Assembly (NCBI GenBank): GCA_031553765.1
Contig: JAVBKY010000002.1
Location: 62,001-126,000 of the forward strand
DNA from: JAITMY01 sp031553765
GTDB lineage: Bacteria > Bacteroidota > Bacteroidia > Bacteroidales > UBA932
Reading direction: 5' to 3'
Length of the DNA stretch: 64,000 bases
Shown here: piece by piece, positions 35,819 through 44,600 of the stretch
Position numbering within the stretch: position 1 is the first letter of the stretch
Layout of the letters: every line of letters starts with the position of its first letter
Notes under the pieces: model-generated
Told to the model about the DNA's origin: nothing
Database searches by the model: none
Seen by the model: the letters and a program-made list of their open reading frames with translations, nothing else
Made by a program: the position numbers and the translations under genes

Positions 35819-38395
35819 CTATTGCACATCACCCTCACTCCATATAGGTAGTCCCGAGTCGGTAATTGATTCCGCACTAATGACAATTTTTTCACACGTC
35901 CCATTATTATCAAAATGCACAACAGCATGTCCCAGCGAGTCGGGCACAACGTTAGGATTCCAGTATAGCGTGCGCCTAAAATCTTTATCTCCCGGCAAAA
36001 CGTAGCCCCTGTAGCTGGGGCTATAAAATTCCGCAGGTTTAGAATATCCTTGAAAAGTTGTGCTCCTAATTCCTTTTTGCTCTATACGTCGCCTGCCGTT
36101 TTTATTTGTATAAACATATATCACTACGGTATTCTGTTCACAGCGATAGCACGACCGCCCCTCTTCATCAATCATCACACGCTCTACATCCTCAGCCAAA
36201 AGTTCATCAATTACGTAAACTTGATTTACAGATTCACTCCAATCCTCCGTAGCTTCATTTACGGAGGGTTGAAAGTCGGGGCCATTATTCAGCGTATTAT
36301 TTACAACAAACCTAACCGGCCGCCCCTTGTAAGTGCACATAGCTTTATAGGTTGCCCCCAAATACATTCCATCGCTCACCACGTCAATGCGTTCTTCCTT
36401 ACAGGTCAAGAAGTTCATTGACGACATAAAGTCTAAGAAATTTCCCTGCTCCCGTCCTCCTTTGTCCCGAATCTTATCAATTTCCTTTTTTATATCATAT
36501 GAGATGGTGGCGTACTGCGCTCTGGGAGCCAACCACTTATTTTTATCGGTAATGGTTACTTCCGCCATTCTATACTCTCTACTTACGGAGTCTTTATCTG
36601 TATTTACGGCGTAGGGGGGATTGTCCGACGTGTCCACATCTACTTTTACTCCGGAGGTATTTTTCATTGCCCACGAGAAGTCTGTTTCATATGTCAAATA
36701 CGGTCGCGGGGCCACTTCAAAATCTCGATCAAGCGTAATACTACTCCGCACCGTCTTCCCCTTTTGCTTACTCATTAAATTCAGGCTTGACACGCCCCAG
36801 AATGGTTCAAGTAAAAAATTGAATCTTCCACTCTCATCGGTAATACATGTGCCCCGCTGCGAAAGGTAATCGGGAGAGGATAACCACATATTAAGCTCTA
36901 CGCCTCCCATCGGTTTTTTACGTACATCACTTAATACCGCACCATCCACCAGCAGCCCTTCTTCAATCCAGTGCTTAACTTTAAAGGGTTTTACACCCGC
37001 CAAGGTTTTCCATTCGTATCGAGACCACCCCTGCACCATCATTAGCAAATCCAGCGCCTGCCTGTGTAAGCGGTCATCTGCTTCAAAGTAGAAATCGGGA
37101 TTTTCTACGTAACCCTTTATATCGGAGGTAAGCAATAGCGAAGTCATTATGCTACTGCTGTGTCCCGTGGGCACAACCGTTTCTGCATCGTAAACCGAGA
37201 GCGAAAAAGGGGTTTTGATTGGGCTACCATGAGGGTCGGCAAGATGGAAGGAGATATTAATAGGCTTAAAGGGTTCAAAGGATGTGTGCACCATTGGTTT
37301 TAGCTGCACATAATCTTTACTATTGACAAAAAGTAGTCGCTCGGCATACGCCTCTCCTTCGGCACTGAATAGGGTTACTTGAGCAACACCCGTTGGTAAA
37401 TCCTGCTTGGGAATTACAAATGTTGCCTGCCCTTTATCCCCTACTTCGCAAACCTCAAACCAGCGCGGCTCTCCTCTCACCATCAGCATCACACCCACCT
37501 TATTTTTAACCATATCCGGCGATTTCAGTATGCGTACGCGCAAGTTTTGTGAATTCAAATTATCTATCCGCAAAGCATAGCCCGATATCTGCACCTTTGG
37601 CAAGTGAAAATTATGCATCTTTCCTTCGTAATTTATTTTTGCTGTATAAGAGCCAATATCGGGTGTCACGTCAAAGAATCCCATTCCATCATGTATGGTG
37701 GAGAGCGTGGCAACAAATTCTCCTTGGGCATTGTAGAGCGTACCCGACATGGAGACGCTCTGCCCTCGGGAATCACAGGCTTTAAACGCAACCCTATTTT
37801 CCACCCCTCGAATCAGATTGCCACCTTCGGGATAAAACGTCACATTAAGCGCTGACAACTTCAAAGCGTCTTGGCGTGTGACCTCAGTACTTTGCTTCCT
37901 ATCGCGTAGCGTCATCTTCTTATTGACATAATTTCCTTCCACGCGAGGCTTATTGTATACCGGAAATACACGGGAGTATATACCGGCATTGTCAAAATTG
38001 AGCATGCAGCGGGTATAGGCGCGCACTTCATAAAATCCGGCGTAGAAGTTATTCTTGAGTAGAAAATCACCGGCTGCTCTACCATTCTCTACTTTTAACT
38101 TTTTTGTTTCCACTACCTCTCCTTCTGCCGATACCAAATCCACGTATAGCACTGCACTCTGCGCGGTTGGCGCGAGCGTTGCTCCCGCCACCACGTAAGC
38201 CTGAAACCACATAGTTTCTCCAACGTAATAGCCTTTGTTGTCGAAATGTAAGTATACTTTTTCTTGGGGGTAAAGGTGATTAAATGCGCGCACGTTACTG
38301 ACAAAGGTCAATAGCTTTTGAGTAATGGTATCACTTTGCGCACCTACCGTAAGAGCGCAAGAGATAAACAGTAAAAAAAATAAAATCTTTCGCAT
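35819..38395 (-). CDS. MG2-domain surface protein without a beta-barrel
   Basis: 858 residues from the ATG at 38395, which starts a clear signal peptide (MRKILFFLLFISCALTVGAQ); the frame is open further upstream but that part crosses the terminator hairpin. N-terminal macroglobulin MG2-like strands (EKVYLHFDNKGYYVGETMWF) are followed by further Ig-like modules and a carboxypeptidase-regulatory-like segment (about 530-590). The C-terminal part has a plug-like DUF region with two Cys pairs. This is the family often mislabelled TonB receptor plug protein; it lacks the 22-strand barrel. Function is unknown. It is the only non-carbohydrate type in this part of the operon apart from the small barrel gene. 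Confidence 0.8.
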   Translation of the reverse strand: MRKILFFLLFISCALTVGAQSDTITQKLLTFVSNVRAFNHLYPQEKVYLHFDNKGYYVGETMWFQAYVVAGATLAPTAQSAVLYVDLVSAEGEVVETKKLKVENGRAAGDFLLKNNFYAGFYEVRAYTRCMLNFDNAGIYSRVFPVYNKPRVEGNYVNKKMTLRDRKQSTEVTRQDALKLSALNVTFYPEGGNLIRGVENRVAFKACDSRGQSVSMSGTLYNAQGEFVATLSTIHDGMGFFDVTPDIGSYTAKINYEGKMHNFHLPKVQISGYALRIDNLNSQNLRVRILKSPDMVKNKVGVMLMVRGEPRWFEVCEVGDKGQATFVIPKQDLPTGVAQVTLFSAEGEAYAERLLFVNSKDYVQLKPMVHTSFEPFKPINISFHLADPHGSPIKTPFSLSVYDAETVVPTGHSSSIMTSLLLTSDIKGYVENPDFYFEADDRLHRQALDLLMMVQGWSRYEWKTLAGVKPFKVKHWIEEGLLVDGAVLSDVRKKPMGGVELNMWLSSPDYLSQRGTCITDESGRFNFLLEPFWGVSSLNLMSKQKGKTVRSSITLDRDFEVAPRPYLTYETDFSWAMKNTSGVKVDVDTSDNPPYAVNTDKDSVSREYRMAEVTITDKNKWLAPRAQYATISYDIKKEIDKIRDKGGREQGNFLDFMSSMNFLTCKEERIDVVSDGMYLGATYKAMCTYKGRPVRFVVNNTLNNGPDFQPSVNEATEDWSESVNQVYVIDELLAEDVERVMIDEEGRSCYRCEQNTVVIYVYTNKNGRRRIEQKGIRSTTFQGYSKPAEFYSPSYRGYVLPGDKDFRRTLYWNPNVVPDSLGHAVVHFDNNGTCEKIVISAESITDSGLPIWSEGDVQ

Positions 38396-38430
38396 AATAG
38401 CTATTTTTATAATACAAAGATTTTGCAAAA

Positions 38431-38465
38431 AAAGGAGCAACCCTGTACGGCAGAGTTGCTCCTTT
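38431..38465 (-). terminator. Strong intrinsic terminator after the PL11 gene
   Basis: Eleven-base perfect arms AAAGGAGCAAC (38431-38441) and GTTGCTCCTTT (38455-38465) are followed on the minus strand by seven T. It lies 62 bases past the PL11 stop, and its T-tract ends only about 30 bases before the start of the next gene at 38395. That leaves no obvious room for a separate promoter. Confidence 0.8.
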
Positions 38466-38470
38466 GAGCT

Positions 38471-38510
38471 CCGAACCTCATCAATAAACCCAACAATCAA
38501 CAAGGTTCGG
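38471..38510. repeat. Inverted repeat CCGAACCT-N24-AGGTTCGG
   Basis: Perfect eight-base arms (38471-38478 and 38503-38510) lie between the PL11 stop and the strong terminator. There is no U-tract. It may strengthen 3' end protection of the PL11 transcript. Confidence 0.5.
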
Positions 38511-38527
38511 ATTTTGCCGCAAGCGCT

Positions 38528-41500
38528 TTACTTGTCGGCTATAACTAATTTCAACACTTTGAAAATCCTATCTTTTACTACAAGAACATAGTAAATTCCG
38601 GGTGCCAGTCGGTCCAGCTGAAGCTGTTCCTCTGGGCCGGCGGCACTCCACACAAACACCTCCTGCCCCATAGCATTAATGACACGAATGACTTCATTAC
38701 CCTCCAAGCCTCTCAACGTTACAACATCACTGGCAGGATTAGGGTAGAGTAACAAATTCGGCCACTTATCATCTCCAATACCCGTTCCAAATTGCCATTT
38801 TGCAATCAAGAATATATCTTCGGTAACCGGCGTTTCAAAGTCCCAAGGTATCACTCCGCCAATCGCCCATCCCACAAAAGTGTAGCCCTCACGAACCGGT
38901 GCTACAGGCATAGCTGCAAGCGTGTTATGATTTACAAGCGTATCCCATGAGGTAACACTCTCTCCATCAAAGCCCACGATATGCTGCTGTATCCAACGTG
39001 CCGTTAGCGCTGCTGAAGCTTCCAAAATAGCTCCGGTATCGCACAGTTCTCCACCATTGAAATACCACCCTAAGAACATATAGCCTTCTTTAACTACACT
39101 TGGTGCATATTGGATAAGCGATGTATTCAACGGGGCATTGATATTTTTTGTACTTGTGCCGCCATCAGCAAAGCGACCGCCTTGCGGATCAAAAGTCACA
39201 ACTATATCATTCCTGCTCCAACGAGCCGATAGCGTTGTGGGCAGCGAAAGAATCGTATTGCTTGCACACTGCGTTCCATTGGCGTAAAACCATCCTAAGA
39301 ATGTATGGTTTTCTCTTGTTACGTTTGGAGCATACTGACCCAACTGCGTATTCAACGGTGTTTCTATGCACTTAACACTATCTGCAGCATCATCAAAATG
39401 CCCACCTTGTGGGTTGAAGGCAATCACAACAGTAGTAGCCTCCCAACTTGCGACAAGCATAACAGCGCCTGTATTACTGGCGTTTTCACTTACACTCCAG
39501 CCCTTAAAAATGCTATTACCATTTGTAAGTCCCTGCACGTACATCGCATCAAACGAAGCATCAGGCGCTACTTGAGTAGTCTTTACAGCTATCGTACCAT
39601 CGCTAAACTTTCCTCCATTAGGATCAAAGTTTGCGGTTATGGTAGCAGGTACCACAGCAAGCTTTGCCACGCTATCCGGCAGGTAGTACCCCAAGTGAGG
39701 CGGCTGATTGTAGGCTACGTTTTGCCAAGCAACTGCCAACCTATACCCCGGGTCGTGCATTAAGGTAGAAACCCTATTTGTAGTTGGAGTGGTAGTTGTG
39801 TATATACGAAGTTTGCTGGGATCACCGGTCTCCCACATAATAACCTCTTCACGCCAGTCACCTAAAATATCAGCGCTCAGGTTAGGAGTAGCCTTAGTGC
39901 TATTGCAACTACTCGTATTAGACAAGTTTAACAATGTCGTTTCCTTCCCCGCGGACAAAGTTGCGCCTGTACTCCACTTCCTGATGCTGGGATTAGATTG
40001 ACCATCCAGCAATTCATCCTGCAGGTCGCCATCCCAATATACGCGAAAGTTGGTAGATGGTTTTTTGTCTGATATTTTTACTCCCTTACAATTATACACT
40101 CCGGTGCCGCTGCTACTCCACATCTCAAATCCTCTATGATCCGGATCAATATCGGCCGCAAGCCCTCGCCCATTATCAGCAGTAATAGCACCACTCCAAA
40201 TGATTGCACCTGTTTTTGCATCGTGCATTTCATACCCTTTGCTAAAAGCAGAACTCTCCTCGTGCACCTCCCACACCTCAAGTCCGGGTCTATCGGGATC
40301 TAAATCCGATACGTGCATCGCATCACCATGCCCTAAGCCGGTACGGTACAATAGTTCCAAGCTGTTGTTTCTATAAACAAAAGCACTGGAACCGTATATG
40401 ATTGCATCTTTACCATCGCCTGCAACATCGGCTACGGATAGATTATGATTTCCTTGTCCATAAGCTCCTACTCCGGAAGTAGTACCGGAATCGTAAAAAC
40501 CTTTTTCAACCAACTTCTTATTTACCACATCGTATGCCGCCAGCGTAGTGCGCGTGTAGTAACCGCGACACATAACCACACTTGGGCGAACACCATCTAA
40601 ATATGCTACACAGGCCAAAAAGCGATCGACGCGGTTACCGTAGCTATCACCCCATGATGACACCGTTCCACGCGCGGGCTTATACGCAACCGTGTGCAAC
40701 TCCTTACCTGTAACGCCATCAAACAGCGTCAGGTATTCTGGACCGCTCAAAACGTATCCGTTATTACTATTCAGCGCGGCATTTCGATAATCCGCTGAAG
40801 GATCATCGGAGCCCATAATCACATAGTTATTCTCTCCATCTTTTGTGCCGGGGGCTGTTTTACAAACTATTTCAGCCTTACCGTCTCCATCAAAATCGTA
40901 CACCATAAATTGGGTATAGTGCGCCCCTGCTCTTATATTTCTTCCTAAATCAATACGCCACAAAAAAGTTCCATCAAGCTTGTAAGCGTCAATAAAAACG
41001 TTACCCGTCATTCCCGAAAAAGAGTTATCCCTTGAGTTAGTTGGGTCCCACTTAACAATAATCTCGTACTCACCATCACCATCCACATCACCTACGCTAC
41101 AATCGTTGGGAGTGTATGTATACGGCTCTCCGTTAGGGTACGAAGTTTGAACCGGACTAGTAGAGTTTCTATTGTCAAAGTAGCTCGGTGGAGTTGTTCC
41201 TGCGGGCGGCAGCTGCAGCTGAATGGACTTATACTGGTTGGCCCACACGGGTACACTCTTTGCATTTTCATTCAATTCTACTCCCCCTACAAGAGCCTTC
41301 ACTCTATAGGTTGAGGCTGTAGTTCCGGCAGCATCGGTATAAGATGTAGCTGCCGTAGCTGGGATGGTTTGAATGAGCACCCCATCACGATACAGATTAA
41401 ACTTAGTGGCATGATGATTATCTGTAGCCATCAAACGCCAACTCAGATACACACCACCGCTTACCTTTACCGCCACCAGACCTCGGTCGAGACGCTCCAT

Positions 41501-41572
41501 TTGACGAGCGCCAAAAACAGCTACGGATAAAGATGAGAGTAGTACTATGCCTAATAAAAATAATCGTTTCAT
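38528..41572 (-). CDS. PL11 rhamnogalacturonan lyase with T9SS sorting domain
   Basis: 1014 residues, signal peptide ending VAVFGA. Residues 24-120 are the PL11 beta-sandwich (RQMERLDRGLVAVKVSGGVY). The eight-bladed propeller (about 125-630) is rich in Ca-binding loops such as GDVDGDGEYEI, YDFDGDGKAEI and SDLDPDRPGLEVWEVHE. About 640-930 holds four InlB-type repeats (FDPQGGRFADG...FLGWYF). The end (about 934-1014) is a type A T9SS domain: LLLYPNPASDVVTL, then GIYYVLVVKD. PL11 cleaves the alpha-1,4 GalA-Rha backbone link by beta-elimination. T9SS export puts it outside the outer membrane, as the polymer-attacking enzyme of the locus. A strong AAGGAG site precedes its ATG. Confidence 0.95.
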   Translation of the reverse strand: MKRLFLLGIVLLSSLSVAVFGARQMERLDRGLVAVKVSGGVYLSWRLMATDNHHATKFNLYRDGVLIQTIPATAATSYTDAAGTTASTYRVKALVGGVELNENAKSVPVWANQYKSIQLQLPPAGTTPPSYFDNRNSTSPVQTSYPNGEPYTYTPNDCSVGDVDGDGEYEIIVKWDPTNSRDNSFSGMTGNVFIDAYKLDGTFLWRIDLGRNIRAGAHYTQFMVYDFDGDGKAEIVCKTAPGTKDGENNYVIMGSDDPSADYRNAALNSNNGYVLSGPEYLTLFDGVTGKELHTVAYKPARGTVSSWGDSYGNRVDRFLACVAYLDGVRPSVVMCRGYYTRTTLAAYDVVNKKLVEKGFYDSGTTSGVGAYGQGNHNLSVADVAGDGKDAIIYGSSAFVYRNNSLELLYRTGLGHGDAMHVSDLDPDRPGLEVWEVHEESSAFSKGYEMHDAKTGAIIWSGAITADNGRGLAADIDPDHRGFEMWSSSGTGVYNCKGVKISDKKPSTNFRVYWDGDLQDELLDGQSNPSIRKWSTGATLSAGKETTLLNLSNTSSCNSTKATPNLSADILGDWREEVIMWETGDPSKLRIYTTTTPTTNRVSTLMHDPGYRLAVAWQNVAYNQPPHLGYYLPDSVAKLAVVPATITANFDPNGGKFSDGTIAVKTTQVAPDASFDAMYVQGLTNGNSIFKGWSVSENASNTGAVMLVASWEATTVVIAFNPQGGHFDDAADSVKCIETPLNTQLGQYAPNVTRENHTFLGWFYANGTQCASNTILSLPTTLSARWSRNDIVVTFDPQGGRFADGGTSTKNINAPLNTSLIQYAPSVVKEGYMFLGWYFNGGELCDTGAILEASAALTARWIQQHIVGFDGESVTSWDTLVNHNTLAAMPVAPVREGYTFVGWAIGGVIPWDFETPVTEDIFLIAKWQFGTGIGDDKWPNLLLYPNPASDVVTLRGLEGNEVIRVINAMGQEVFVWSAAGPEEQLQLDRLAPGIYYVLVVKDRIFKVLKLVIADK

Positions 41573-41604
41573 TATTATCTCCTTCTCTTATTATTTCAAA
41601 AAAC

Positions 41605-41652
41605 AAAGGGGTTAAAGAGGCAAAGGAAGCTACCTTTCCCCTTTAACCCTTT
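41605..41652 (-). terminator. Terminator-like long hairpin between the 1840-residue protein and PL11
   Basis: The left arm AAAGGGGTTAAAG pairs with CTTTAACCCTTT (one bulged G), and inner AAAGG/CCTTT extends the stem. On the minus strand the stem is followed by GTTTTTT. It lies 37 bases past the upstream stop and its tail reaches to about 30 bases before the PL11 start codon. Confidence 0.7.
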
Positions 41653-41688
41653 TGTCGTACCTACCTGCTTAGCGCAGCTTTACGGTGT

Positions 41689-44600
41689 CTACTTTTTGAC
41701 CAACTTAGCCATTTTATTGCTAACCTTTACAAAGTACGTGCCTTGTGGCAGGTGTGCAATATTGCATACTGTATAATCACCGCCTACCACTTCGTAAGTG
41801 TTCAAAAGAGCACCTTTTATACTGTATATTTGAATCTTTTCTCCAGCCTTTAGGTCTGAGTTATCAATGCTAAACTCATCGATAACAGGATTTGGATAAA
41901 CATTCAAAGGCTGCAATGCTTCGCTTGGAACTCCTGTACCACCTAGCACAAAGTAAGCTTCCAAGGTTAGGTTACCGGTAACTACATCCGTATCAAAGTT
42001 CCACTTAGCAGTTCCCTTACGCCACTCTACAAAGGTGTAGCCAGTTCGCGTAGGATCTGTAGCAGGCTTTTCTACCTTTCCACCATAGTTGATAACCTGA
42101 ATGTCACCGTATTGTGCATTTCCGTTTTTGAGTACTACTTGGAAGCTGTCAATCTTCCATGCAGCTACAAAGGTTACCGGTGTTAGCGTAGTAAATGTGC
42201 TGAGAGCTTCTGCGTCATAGTTTACACCATCGAGGCCCCAACCCATAAAGGTATGGTGATCGCGTGAAGTAGTAGGAACTCTGTTTCCAAAGGTAGTTCC
42301 TTCTTCAACTTCAAGAACCTTATTTGACGTAGAGTTATCACTGAATTTACCACCATTGGGATCAAATGTTACATTAACAAGTACAATGTCATCCTTAATC
42401 TTGTACGTAATGTTGTCTATGGATTGCATCATGTCATTATTTCCAGCCGAACGGAAACCGCACGCCAAGAACGATTTAATTCTGCCCTCAAAACCGTCAC
42501 CGATGATACCATCAAGGCTGATTTCATCTATGAAATGTCCCTTGTCGTGGTTACCACGCTCGGTGATGCTAAACGACATGCTCTTGGTTAGCTTGTTAAC
42601 AGTAAGATTTACAGTATACCACATATCAAGTGCGGTCAAATTGGCCAACTCGGTACCTTCAGGCCAAAGCGTATTGAACTGGTAGTTGCCTACATGGTAA
42701 CCAAAGTATACAGTATCTCCACCAATCCTCTTATAGCTAAGAGTCAACAGGTTGTTATCAACCGTCCAAGGAGTATTGGCGTCATGGCTAATGCCCGTAG
42801 CGCTGCTGCTATCGGCACGTACGCTAAGCGTAGCTTGCTCGGTAAGGTTGCCGTTAGAGCTGATATGTGGGTACCAGTCAAAGTTCAGGTAAATAACGTT
42901 ACCTACAATAGCGCTATCCAGGGCCATAATACCAAAGCGAGGACCTGTACCCGTATAGCCTGAGGGATATACAGCATCTACCTTCAGCACCTTCGACTCT
43001 TGTAATGTCTTCACTCCCGATGTTGTGGTGTCAAGACCTGCTGTTCTTGATACCTCACGGAAAATTCCGTATTTGCCATCTTCAAAATCTGCGTATCCAT
43101 TGTAAGGACTGGTTTCTGCTACTTCGATGTAGTAGAACTCTTCCGCCCCTGAACCATCGGTTGCGGCAACCTTGATAGCAGCCTTACCATTACCTGTAAG
43201 AGTAACTGTACCGGTAGGAGTTACGGTAGCTACGCTCTCGTCAGAAGATGACCATTGCAGCGTTTTGAATGAAGCATTTTCAGGAGTAGTAATTGCATTA
43301 ATGGTAAATGGAGCCCAACTTGCAAATGGCTTGCCAAAGAACAATCGACGTGCACCTTGCAGGTCAATCCTTTTTATCACTTGTGTTTTTGACTCTACTA
43401 CCTTGCTCTTGGTAATTGAAGTACCATCGGTAGTTGCAACACTAATACCCACAGTACCTTCGGCAATACCTGTAACGATACCTGCCGGAGTAACAGTAGC
43501 AACATTATTATCGGATGTAGTCCATGCCAAAACTTGGTTATCTGCATTACCGGGATAGATAGCCGCGGTAAACGGAATCTCATTATTTATTGAGATTTCA
43601 TCGGGACCGGAAAGAACAACGCTATCAATTTTCACCACCTTACACTCCACTTGTATGGTATCGGCAACAGTATTCATTACCGAAGTAGCCACCACCTTTA
43701 CAAATCCGGCTGTACCCTTTGAAGTAAGAGTGGCCTTACCCACAACATCGGCAATCGGTGTAATTTCATAGTTGGCGGCATCGGCAGCATCGGCAAACGA
43801 CCATGTAACGTTCTTATTGTCGACGTCATAAGGAGCAACGCTTGCTGTGAGTACGTTTGTTCCACCAACATTAAGAGCAGGGTACTGCTTTGCAATAGCT
43901 ACTGAAGTAGGATAAACCAACATAGCGTCGGCTGATTGTACTTTAAAGTTATCGAAACGCAGCTGCCAAGCCGTAAGGTTACTACCTCTACGTATCATGT
44001 TGACAAACAAGTTAGCAAATGATGACGGATTGAAGTCGTCCGGAGCAGCAACTTCCGAGATGTAGCTTACCCCTGCCTCATCGGTAAGGTTCACGCGTAC
44101 CATTTTGCTACCCGGAGTAGTGTATGCCTCAATCTTCACGTGGTAGTATGTACCACCGGCGCCAACAAATGGGTGATTGCTACCCAACTCTCCTGAAGGT
44201 ACTGCTATAGGAAGTTCGGCAAAAGTAGTAATATCACGGTTCTCGGGAAGTACTCCCTGACGCATCCAAAGCGTATCACCCGGGGCTTGCACATAGGCAA
44301 AGTATTCCGAATTACCCATATAGTAGTCATATCCGCTATTGTATGGATTATTACTTGACTTGCTGTAGGTTATTGCGCCTTGGCTTGTACGCGAATCCCA
44401 TATCTCATTCTCCTTCCATCCTGGGTCGATGGTGTTTCTGGGAATTTGTCCGGCAGCAACATAAATACCCTTTCCGCTGGTACGGTCATTACCTCTTAGG
44501 TAAAGGGTTACGATATCATTATCGTCCACGTCGCGCAGCGAAATTTGTCCCTCGTTACCATTTGCAGTGCTAAATGGTTGGTAAATCCACCAGTCGAATT

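Noticed and set aside
35758..35949. 63-residue frame overlapping the end of the MG2-type gene
   Set aside because: It lies in another frame of the MG2 gene end plus intergenic sequence and has no domain or start context.
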